A DNA stretch of 64,000 bases, from the NCBI RefSeq assembly GCF_029338315.1, contig NZ_CP119794.1, positions 1,674,001-1,738,000 of the forward strand, in the 5' to 3' direction. Shown piece by piece: positions 54,911 to 64,000 of the stretch. Under the pieces are notes generated by a model. That model did not search any database, was not told where the DNA came from, and saw nothing but the letters and a program-made list of their open reading frames with translations. How positions within the stretch are numbered: the stretch's first letter is position 1; each line of letters begins with the position of its first letter. This DNA is from Haloarcula regularis. Lineage in GTDB: Archaea > Halobacteriota > Halobacteria > Halobacteriales > Haloarculaceae. The position numbers and the translations under genes were made by a program.

Positions 54911-57900
54911 ATGGCCCGTTCCCCACCGACAGACACTACCCTACCAGTCCCAGCCGAGGAAACACACCCATACATTCGAATTCAGCCCGCCAACGAGCAC
55001 CTCGATCCGAGTGTCGTGGAGTCACAGATGCGTCGACTGCATCGGATTGCGCCGACGTCGAACGATGGCTGGCTCGCACGCCGCTTCGACGAGACGCAGC
55101 CACCGACAGTCGAGTGGCTTCTCGTCGGCGACGAATCGGGACTGACCTATTACGTCACGATAGACCAGATAGAGAGACTGGATGCACTAGAGCGCACGCT
55201 CAGAGGGCTCTTTCCAGATTCCTATGCGTTCGAGCGAGTGCACGAGCGAAGACAGACACTCCTGCAGGGCGTGACCACACCAGCAGCAGACAGACCGACT
55301 GTGGCCGTCGAGTATGGACGCCAGACGACACGCCACAGCGATTGGCAGACGAGGCTCACGCCGCTCGAGTCCTTCTACGAAGACACCCAGTCGGATCGCG
55401 TCCCGCTCGCTGGAGTGGTCGAGACCATCGCGAACAGTCCGCTACCGATCGCACTGCAGGTACTCATCCGACCAAAAGCCGACTGGTCGGCCGATCTGGC
55501 TGAACGCCAACTCGCCATCGAAGCAGGAGAGGATACACTCGGTGGGGAGCTGACGAACGCGCTCTTTGGCCAACCTGCCGAAGAAGACGTAATACTCACG
55601 CGGGACGAAAAGCACCGACTGGCAGAACTCGACGAGCGAGACGCGCGCTACTCCTTCGAAGTGAACGCCAGAGCAGTCGTTGGTGCCGACGTTCGATCAA
55701 CGCCAGACGCAACGGGACAGATGCCCGAACAAATCGCGACGCAGCTGACGACGGCGTTCACACACGTCTCGAAGACGACCTACGAGATCGACGGGCGTGT
55801 CGTGACTGGCACAGCGGCCGACGAGATCAGCCGCGACCTCGAGGAGGCGACGTTCAAGCGTGAGAAGACACGGGTCACAGATCGGGTGCCGTGGTCAACC
55901 ACCCAGCAACCGGTGCTGGTCGCGGATGCCACCGAACTCGGGAGTCTCTGCATACTGGATGGTGCAGGCCTCACGGCCGCAGGGCGACGGTGTGTGGATG
56001 CGACGCCGGCTGACCGCCAGCCGATCGAGCACCCGCCCGAACGCCAGCTCATGCGGTATCGAGAGGGGCTCCCGATCGGCTATCCGCTCACACAGGATCG
56101 GACGCCAGCCACCGAGCCGATATCACTCCCACCGGAGTTGCAGTCGCTACACCTTGCCTGGTTCGGGAAGACGGGGTCGGGGAAATCGACGAGTCTCATC
56201 AACGCCATCCTCGACAATCACGCGGCCACAGCGGGCGCTGACATCCTCATCGACCCGAAAGGCGATGGAATGCCCATCGAGTACATGCAGGCGCACTACG
56301 AGCGCTTTGGCAGCCTCGAGAACGTCCGCTATTTCGATTGTGCCGAGCTGCTACCCGCCCTCTCGTTTCGATATCCGCGACGAACTCGACCGTGGAATCT
56401 CGCGGACGTCGGCCGTCGAAGACCGGGTCGATCACTACATCGAGATACTCATCCAGCTCATGGGCCGCGAGCGTTTCGAGCAGGCCGTTCGCTCGCCGGA
56501 CATCATCCGCTACATGACGAAGGCCATGTTCGACCCGGTCAGTGGATCGGATGCCTTCAGCCATCGCGATTTGCATGGCGCGATCCAGGAGATGCACGAC
56601 CGGAATACCGCGCCACCGGTCTCCGATGCGGATCTCGAACGGATGCTCGCCGGGGTCGTCGCCAACCGAGCGCGAACCTTCGACGAGATCATGCAGGGGG
56701 TGGCAAATCGTATCGAGAAAGTACCCGTCAATCCCCGGTTAGCGCGAATCTTCAATCACGTCCCCGACCTGAGCGATGCGAACGACGACCCACACTTCGA
56801 CCTCGTCGACTATCTGGACGACGACGTCGTCATCATCTTCGATACGGGCCGGCTTCGAAGTGAGTCCCAACGTGCCCTTGCGCTGTTGCTCCTCTCGAAC
56901 CTCTGGTCGGCGCTCAAACGTCGCGCCCGCTCGACGCAGGGCGATGAATCGGCCGAAGCAACGGCTGATGAGAGTGCCCCGGATGCTGTACAGACAGGGG
57001 AAGATGGGGCCACGGACCGACCGCTCGTCAACGTCTACATCGAGGAGGTCGCGAGCATTGCGGTCTCGTCGCTGCTGTCGGACCTCCTCTCCCAGTCCCG
57101 AAGTTTCGATTGCTCGCTCACGCTTGCGATGCAGTTCCCCGCACAACTGCGAGAAACCAGCGAGCGAGCGTATCGCGAAGTCCTGAACAACGTCTCGACC
57201 ATCGTTTCGGGGAACGTCGCCGTCGATGAGCAACTCGCAAGACGGCTGGCAACTGAGGAGATGGATGTTCGAACGGTTGGCAACCGGCTTCGCGCCCTCC
57301 GACGTGGCCAGTGGTTCGTCTCGCTTCCGGCAAAGTTCGACGAGGACGAACCACAGCCATTTCTGGCCCGATCGCTCGCACCACCACAGGGCCATCCTGC
57401 GGCGACGACGGTATCCCGACGCCGTGGCTTCGAACGCGCGCTCGAGCGCACGCAGGCACGAATGGAGGAGACGACAGCGCTCCGACTCACCGAACCGAGT
57501 ACGGTCGAGGAGACTGACAAGGAGGATGCAGAGACGCCTAACCGCGTCGACAGCGCATTGCCCTACACCAATCGATTGCCGCCGACGGTCACCTACGACG
57601 CCTCGATTCACGGCCTCGCCTGTACGGCATGTGAGAGCCGCTACGATCCAGACAGCAACGGAATGCAGCGGGCCATCGAATGTTGCTCGGCCCTTTCGGA
57701 GGTCGACCCCGACGACGTGCCCATCTGTGAGGTGAACCTCAAACTCACGCCGGAGGAGCGTACGGAGACTGGCTATAGCGATACCCAGCTCTTGTTCGTC
57801 CAGGCGGTCTACAACGCCCAGCAACTGCGCTACACCCCACCAGAATACGACCTCTTACACGACAGCATGCTTCGCCTCCAGGAGTATCTCGACATCGAGA

Positions 57901-58592
57901 GCGAGGCGATTCAGGACCTCCTCGACGATGGCATCCTCAGCCACGATACCGACCGCCCCCATCGCCTGTATACGGTCACGCCCGAGGGTCGCAGTCTCAT
58001 CGGCGAGCACTATCGCAAGGGTGTCGATTACGGCCATGGCAAGGGCGACCTCGAGGAGACGAGCCAGCACGTCCTCGCCGTCGAAGTAGGCCGGCGATAT
58101 CTCGAGACACACTATCAGAATGACGACGACTCCCCGGTCGTCGACGTCATCCCGTATTTCGAACTCGACGAGCGTGATCGGACCGTCGTCTCTGCGGCGA
58201 GTGCTATGGGCTCCAACGAAGACGAGTTGGCAGAAGCCGCGAGCGAATACGACCGCCATCGGATCGACGCCGTCGGGCTCGATGCCGAGGGTCGCGTCGT
58301 CGTCACGCTCGAAGCAGAGCGCATCAATCACGACCTGCGCCGTGCCGTGCCCGAAGACTTCGATAAGATGGCCGTCTGTGATCCCGACGAAGCGATCTGG
58401 GTGACGATGTCCCATTCCGAGGCCCATCGCGTCTTGCAAGCGTTGAACGACCCACTCGAGGGAGAGCCCCGAGTCGAGAAGACCTATTCCGAGAGTACGC
58501 CTGCCAGTGAGTTCCGTATCGACACCCCGGGGTGTACGTCGATGTACACCGTCGAACAGGTCCGGGATATGGTCGACGAACACGCGATGTGA
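54911..58592 (+). pseudogene. VirD4/TraD-like conjugation coupling ATPase, one frameshift
   Basis: About 1,227 residues. The first frame (to about 56370) has a long N-terminal region and Walker A LAWFGKTGSGKSTSLINAIL near residue 415, then ILIDPKGDGMPIEYMQ. At TTT 56366-56368 the frame changes. Adding TT gives 'PALSFFDIRDELDRG'. The rest has ERFEQAVRSPDIIRYMTKAM, Walker B-like VNVYIEEVASIAVSSLLSDL, the motor glutamine FDCSLTLAMQFPAQLRETSE and ANRIEKVPVNPRLARIFNHV. A zinc-knuckle (CTACESRYDPDSN...CC) and a winged-helix tail follow. Coupling proteins feed DNA into the secretion channel built from the 24.9-32.2 kb genes. It is transcribed separately from them. Confidence 0.8.
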
Positions 58593-59692
58593 GGTGCAAT
58601 CGATCGAGCAGTCTGCTGATCTCAGTATCGCGTTTTGGCACTCGTACTGGGATCTGATCGGCCCAGGGTGTATTCACCACATCTGCTCGGTGCGTAGCAC
58701 TCACCAGCAGCCCTCCACCGAGATGAGAGAGCGCGCTGTGGCCTTATTCGAATCCTTCTCAGACGGTATTGCTTGCGACGGTCGCTTCGCCGTCACAAGC
58801 AAGGCGGCTGAAGTTCGCCCATCTGATACCGTAGGCTGTGAAGAAGTGGGCAACCGAATCACCGCTTCGACCGCCCGAGAGTATAGACGATTCCATTCCG
58901 ACAGAGAGGCGTCACTCTCGAGAGATCTCCATGAGGTGCTGAATCCGGACAGTACAACCCCGTATTTCTGACGCACTGTCTTGAGACAGCGAGTGAACGG
59001 CCCCATTGGTGCCCGCAGCAACGCACTGTCGACCCAACCTTGGAAATCCGCCCCGCCTAGGGGTGGGTGAGAGTGAGAAAACACGACTAGTGTGAGGGTA
59101 TCTGAGAGCGCAAAGCGGATAGATAGCAATGTGGCGATGCCCTGGAATGCAGCCATCGGCACCTGTAGGCTCTCTCGAGGATGTTGAGGATTTCTTACCC
59201 GAACCCCACGGTGCGTGGAAATAGATAGGTAGCGGACAATTCGCTCAAAGCGACCCTCCAACCTTGGCACCGTCTGTGGGTTTTCCTATCCTTGGATACT
59301 ATTGACTATCCGTGAGAAACGATAGATGTTGAATCAGTATGCGCGCCCTCGCCGTCGACACCCCCTCTCGCCGTTCCCTTCCGGGGACACACTTTGTCTC
59401 GCCCAGCGCTTAGCGCCCAACCCTTGTCTGCTAATATTCACAGTACTACTAGCGGCCCTTTTCGAGAGAGTTGGGGTCACCAGACGTTCACTTCGCTTCC
59501 CCGGGCTACGCACGAGAGGTTCGCAAGTGCTCTCGAAAGAGCGGTCGGTAACGAAGGACGCAGGAATACTCGCCCAGCACTACCTCATCGATTCTGACTC
59601 GGACTATTCGAGATTATCGAGTGGATTGATGCGAGCGAGAGACACCACACGCATCAGGATAGACCGATCCAGGTTCTTCTTCCGCACACGGG
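58593..59692. other. Gene-less stretch after the coupling ATPase
   Basis: About 1.1 kb with no supportable gene. Reading frames up to 190 codons exist on both strands, but they lack haloarchaeal amino-acid character and family motifs. An inverted repeat GCTTGCGACGG tcgcttcg CCGTCACAAGC lies at about 58772-58801. The stretch may be the right border of the integrated element, because what follows looks like ordinary chromosomal genes. Confidence 0.4.
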
Positions 59693-59923
59693 CTAGTAGT
59701 CTTTCTCGTGAGAACGGAACTCCTCGAGCGTATAGTGCAACCCAAGAACGAGCACCGGTGTCAATATCAGCCACAACAGGTACTCGCCCCACATCTCCCC
59801 GAACGCGTTGATCTGAATCGACACTGACTCGCCGTTGATGAACGCGAAGTACCAGAGATTGAGCATGAAGAAGCTCAATGAGAACGCTTCGAAAATGGCG
59901 ATAATCGCCAGCAGTCGTTTCAT
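59693..59923 (-). CDS. Small two-helix membrane protein
   Basis: A 76-residue protein, MKRLLAIIAIFEAFSLSFFM at the start and LLWLILTPVLVLGLHYTLEE near the end, giving two membrane helices with a short loop between (NGESVSIQINAFGEMWGEY). The charged end RSHEKDY faces one side. ATG 59923 is preferred over the GTG before it. No family is recognised. Divergent from the large surface protein gene. Confidence 0.6.
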   Translation of the reverse strand: MKRLLAIIAIFEAFSLSFFMLNLWYFAFINGESVSIQINAFGEMWGEYLLWLILTPVLVLGLHYTLEEFRSHEKDY

Positions 59924-60138
59924 CACAGGCCAATTACGAAGTAGCGATAATTTGTTAGAGAGGCACTTCAGGAAATCCAGTCGATCCTACTGCAAACAGT
60001 TAGCCTAATTGAGAGAATATCCGATGGTGTAAGCGTCGAGAGGCCACCAATCCGGAGTGAGAATCAGCCACAGATTTATCAAAATCTCTGATATGATGGA
60101 AAGTTTCTTAACGGAACCAATTTACAATAAAACCAAGA

Positions 60139-63100
60139 ATGAGTGTGGGTAAGCAGGGCTTAACAGTCACGGTTACGGCCCTCGTTGTTATCAGTATGGT
60201 TTTTTCAGGGGTTGGGCTTGGCGCAAGTCAAGATAGCACTAACCCATCCGCTATCTCGGACACCGATGTGTTCGAAGTGAGCGATGGGGGACAGATCATG
60301 GCGTGGGAACGAGCCGCGTTCCCTCTCAGAGCCGATAACACGGGATCGGCCACGCAAGTGCCGAAGCCAACGATCTATGGCGAGGAACTTGATGGTGACT
60401 CATTTACGTCCGACGATGATGGAACAAATTCAAAATCGTTAGTTCGTGACTTCGGGAACGAGCGGAATCCATTCGGCGTTCATCAGGATGGCTCGGATGT
60501 CTCGATCACGTTCGATGAGAGTTACGCAAATAGTGGCTCAACGCTGGACGGTCAACAGCGGGTGGAGTTCGTCGCCGCACGAATCAAGACCAACGATGGG
60601 AACGGTGTGCCGACGACGTCGTCCGAGGCTCTCGATCTGTTCTCGAGTGTCCAGACGGCTAACGACGAGGCATCCTTCGAGATGATCCTCGACTCGGATG
60701 ACGACAACATCAAATCACTCGACTCCACTGGTGCGAAGACCGTGCAGTCGAGCTTCAGTGAGGGCCATTACGTCATAATGGCCGCCGTACACGCAAAAGA
60801 CGAGAACGGACTCGAAGTCGGAGAGGACGGCCGTGAGGCAGACGATATTTCGGTCGACGGCGATGTGACGATCATCGGCGTGGACATGGTCACTGTCCAG
60901 AAAGATAGCGCAACGGTAACGAAACCATCGGACACGCGCGTGGGTGCGAATCTAACGTTCGATGTCGACACCACGAATGCGTTCGATAGCAGCAAGGACG
61001 GCCAGATTACCCACGCCGTCGCACTCTACAAAAAGTCGACGTTCGAGAATGCTCGCTTCGATACGGTCGTCGACAAATCGGCGCTCGGAACCGGGTTCAC
61101 CGAAAGTGAGGATATGCAGCTCGAACACTCGATCAAGGACCTCAATGGCGTGGCCCGCGTCGAGGACGGCACGACACTGAATCAACAGAGTCTCTCTGAC
61201 GGCAAAATCAGCCGCCCGGTGAGTGCCGCCTCGGCGATCGATTTCTTCGCTGACGACGTCGGGGCCAACGACCCCAACACGCATGCGATCACAAATGGTG
61301 GCGCAAGTAACGAGGAGTACGAGACTATCGACGCCTCGGTAACGGCCGTGAACGGCGAGAGTCGGTCGGTCAGTCTCAACGTCGACACGCTGGACGACTT
61401 CTCGGCTGGGACCTACCAGTACGTCGTCGTCTCGAAGGTCGACAACAACGACTCCCAGATGAGTACGACGACCGGGACGATCACGCTCAGCCAACCCGAG
61501 GCCGGCATCAGTCCGAGCACCGAGAAACTCGACTTCGGTGCGGCCAGTGCAACGACGGATGGGTCGAACACAGTCACGAAATCGGTCACCATCGAAAGCG
61601 TCGGCAGTAGTTCGCTCAAGCTCGGGACAATCGAGGTCGTCGGTGCCGATTCAGACCAGTTCGAAATCACGAAAAGTGCCAGTGGCTCGATCGAACCGGG
61701 AGATACGCGGACCATCGAGGTCGAATTTGCACCGACGGAACGGGGCAAACAGACGGCAGGGCTTTCGATCCAGTCCACCGACGCAGATCGGTCGCCGCTC
61801 AATATCAGCCTGACCGGCACCGGTGAGGCCTCACAACTCTCGGTCCAGAGCACTACACCCGTCGAACTCTCGGCCAACCCAGACGGGACTGACTCGGGAA
61901 CGATTAGGATAAAGAACACTGGAAACGCGGATCTGACAACCAGTGCGTCCGGGTTGGCGTCGCCGTTCAGTATCACGAGCGGTTCAATCCCGGATCTCGC
62001 ACCGGGAGAGACGGCCGACATCACTATCGAGTACGCGCCCAGCGAGATCGGGACAGATTCGGCTTCGTTGACGCTCTCGACTAACAATCCGTTCGGGTCA
62101 TCCCGAAGTGTCAGGGTCGCTGGAACGGCTACTGGTCCGAAAGTCAGTCTCTCGGTTGCCTCCGGGGACACGGTCACGTTCGGCGACGTCGCAGTCCAGC
62201 AGACGGCGACGCGGAGTGTCGTCGTCTCGAACGACGGAACGGAATCACTGTCGATCAACTCGATCTCGGCAAGTGGGGACTTCAGTGTCGTTAGTAACGT
62301 CCCGGACAGTCTCGCTCCAGATGCCTCGACGGTGGTCGATATCGAAGCAAAGCCGACCTCAGCAGGCACGCAGACCGGAACGCTGAGTGTCGATACGAGT
62401 GCCACGCAGTCGGCTGTGACCCGTGACCTCAGCGTGACGGGGAAAGAAGCCCAGATCTCGCTTTCGACAGCGAATATCGACTTCGAGGAAGTGCCGGCAG
62501 GTGCGTCGGACGTCGAACCACTCACGATCTCGAACGACGCGACGGGCAGTACTGCAACTGACCTCACAGTCGATGTTGGGTCGTTCAGTGACTCGTCGCC
62601 GTTCAGCGTCCAGCAGTCCGGTGAATCGCTGACGATCGAACCAGGGGAGTCCGAGACAATCAACGTCGTGTACGCACCGACGAGTGAGACGTCTTCCTCG
62701 TCCTCGTTCGACCTGAGCACGAACGATTACGACGACCAGACGGAACCTGTCGGCGTTTCGGGAACCGGCGTCGCTCCGGCGTTCGTCGTCACTGACGCCT
62801 CGCCGATCTCGTTCGGCCCGATCGCGCAGTCGGACACCCAGACCAAGACGCTGACTCTCGAGAACAAAGGGAGTGCGACGCTGACGAACTTCCGAGTCGC
62901 CGGTGTCGGTTCCGACTACTCCGTGCAGGAGTGCCAGCGTCGATAGATCCCGGCCAGACAGCGACGTTCCAGGTGACGTTCAGTCCAGACAATCTTGGAA
63001 CTGCAACTTCCGATCTAACGCTCGCCGCGGACTCCAGTGGAACGACCGTGGGGGCAAACACGGTACTCGAGGGGACCGCAGAGGGCGAAGCCGTCGACAT

Positions 63101-64000
63101 TGACACCACGGAGCGTGACTTCGGCTTCGTCAACGTGAACGGTGGTACCGCAGAGCGGACGGTCACCGTCTCGAACACGGGACCGAGTGGAACGACACTG
63201 AGCATCTCGGACGTATCGCTGTCCGGACCGGGCTCAGGTGCCTACGAAGTCACCAGTCAGCCAACCAGCGTCGATGGTGGTCAGAGCGAGACGATCACCG
63301 TGGAATTCGACCCGAGTGCAACCGGTCGTAAGTCCGCAACGCTGGACGTTGCCACGAGTGACGGCACTGTGCACGTGCCACTCTCAGGGAGCGGCACTGG
63401 CCCGGACGCACAGTTCGAGACCGGGACGGTCGACTTCGGTGACGTCGTCTACGATCAGACGAGTCAGGAGAGCGTCCGCGTCACGAACGCTGGTGGTGTG
63501 CCGCTGTCGGTCTCCGACGTGAGCATCAGTGGGACGGACGCTGGACAGTTCAGTCTCGCAACCGATCCGGGCTCGTTCACGCTTGCCCCTGGCCAGTCGA
63601 AGAAACTCTCAGTTGCTGCCACGCCGTCGTCGACTGATGGACTGAGCGCATCGCTCGACCTGGCCACGAACGAGAGCGGTGGTTCGCCATCGGCCTCGCT
63701 CGAGGCAACCGGTATCAAACCAACAGTGAGTGAGAGTCCGGATGACGGGAGTACGCTCTCGTTCAGTGATACGCCGGTCGGGAGCGCCTCCCAGAAAACG
63801 GTGACTGTCACGAACACGGGGAGCGCACAGCTGGTCATCGGCGCCCCGTCGATTACCGGCGCCGATGCAAGCGTCTACAGTGTCGGAAAGGACGACGAGA
63901 CGCGCCTCAGTGCTGACGAGTCCGAGACGTTCCTGATCAGCTTCAGTCCTGAGCAGGCAACGACCTACAGTGATGCGGAACTGACGTTCGGGAACATCAA
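60139..64000 (+). pseudogene. Giant secreted surface protein with choice-of-anchor D (ASPM/SPD-2/Hydin-like) repeats, frameshifted, 3'-partial
   Basis: ATG 60139 begins a signal peptide (QGLTVTVTALVVISMVFSGV then GLGASQ) of the S-layer type. Residues about 30-450 are an acidic N-terminal region with DVTIIGVDMVTVQKDSATVT and GTYQYVVVSKVDNND. From there at least eight domains of about 100 residues follow, each with a strand like 'LDFGxxxxGxxxxxxVTIxNxGxxxLxL', then 'xxPGxxxTIxVxFxPxxxGxxxAxLxIxTN' and 'VxLxGTG'. The frame breaks at about 62924 (GTGCAG). One added G gives 'DYSVAGVPASIDPGQTAT', and the array then continues to the window edge. These domains are Ig-like and occur in large surface adhesins and stalks. 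The C-terminal anchor lies beyond the window. Confidence 0.85.

Noticed and set aside
56739..57824. 361-codon open frame on the minus strand inside the coupling ATPase gene
   Set aside because: Entirely antisense to a strongly conserved ATPase region; no family features.
58701..59270. 189-codon minus-strand frame
   Set aside because: Lacks acidic bias and any motif; overlaps an inverted repeat. Not strong enough to call a gene.
61413..62720. 435-codon open frame on the minus strand
   Set aside because: It is the mirror of the Ser/Thr/Asp-rich surface-protein gene. Its amino-acid content is that of an antisense shadow and no motif is seen.

Overview
The window comes from a halophilic archaeon (class Halobacteria). 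The proteins are very acidic. There is a Tat lipoprotein, a TFB, a PhiH1-type repressor, ISH3-, IS66- and IS1341-type insertion sequences, and many genes coupled by TGATG or ATGA overlaps. I see no rRNA, tRNA or CRISPR array, and I cannot name the genus. About two thirds of the window is accessory DNA.

Layout. (1) 1-13.2 kb is a cell-surface glycan cluster, AT-rich up to about 8.5 kb: flippase, methyltransferase, four GT-B type glycosyltransferases, a polytopic membrane glycosyltransferase-like protein, a sulfatase and a Gfo/Idh/MocA oxidoreductase, with transposase debris at 1.7-3 kb. (2) 13.5-18.2 kb holds an intact GT2 glycosyltransferase and an ABC exporter of MacB/FtsX type (ATPase and two permeases, translationally coupled). 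(3) 18.7-24.8 kb is a scrap zone: a second copy of the VirB4 C-terminus, an HTH regulator divergent from an uncharacterised alpha/beta protein, a PIN toxin-antitoxin pair, a recombinase fragment, an HTH-plus-partner pair and a TnpB element. (4) 24.9-32.2 kb is a seven-cistron type IV secretion-like (conjugation) operon on the minus strand. It faces a phage-type repressor across a promoter region that carries an inverted repeat. (5) 32.7-36.2 kb carries VapBC, TFB with a small zinc-ribbon protein, and an ATPase of DUF234 type. (6) 36.2-43 kb carries a TnpB element, an HTH/MazF-like pair broken by transposon debris, a large STAND NTPase with 40-residue TPR repeats, and a SWIM protein. (7) 43.2-51.4 kb is a toxin-antitoxin island: two MNT-HEPN pairs, MazEF, VapBC and a Fic protein, plus an OB-fold DNA-binding protein. 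(8) 51.4-58.6 kb carries a TnpB element, a second HTH-plus-partner pair and a large conjugation coupling ATPase (VirD4/TraD-like). (9) 60.1 kb to the end is a giant secreted choice-of-anchor-D surface protein that runs off the window.

Regions 3 to 8 together look like an integrated conjugative element or plasmid-derived island. It has the channel ATPases, membrane channel protein, pilin-like protein, coupling ATPase and ssDNA-binding protein, with addiction and defence cargo. I see no recognisable relaxase.

An overriding caution: about 18 otherwise well-conserved genes are each broken by one frameshift or two, nearly always at a short homopolymer or dinucleotide repeat. Every one is repaired by adding one or two bases. 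This pattern is more typical of uncorrected deletion errors in the assembly than of gene decay, so many entries marked pseudogene below may be intact in the organism.
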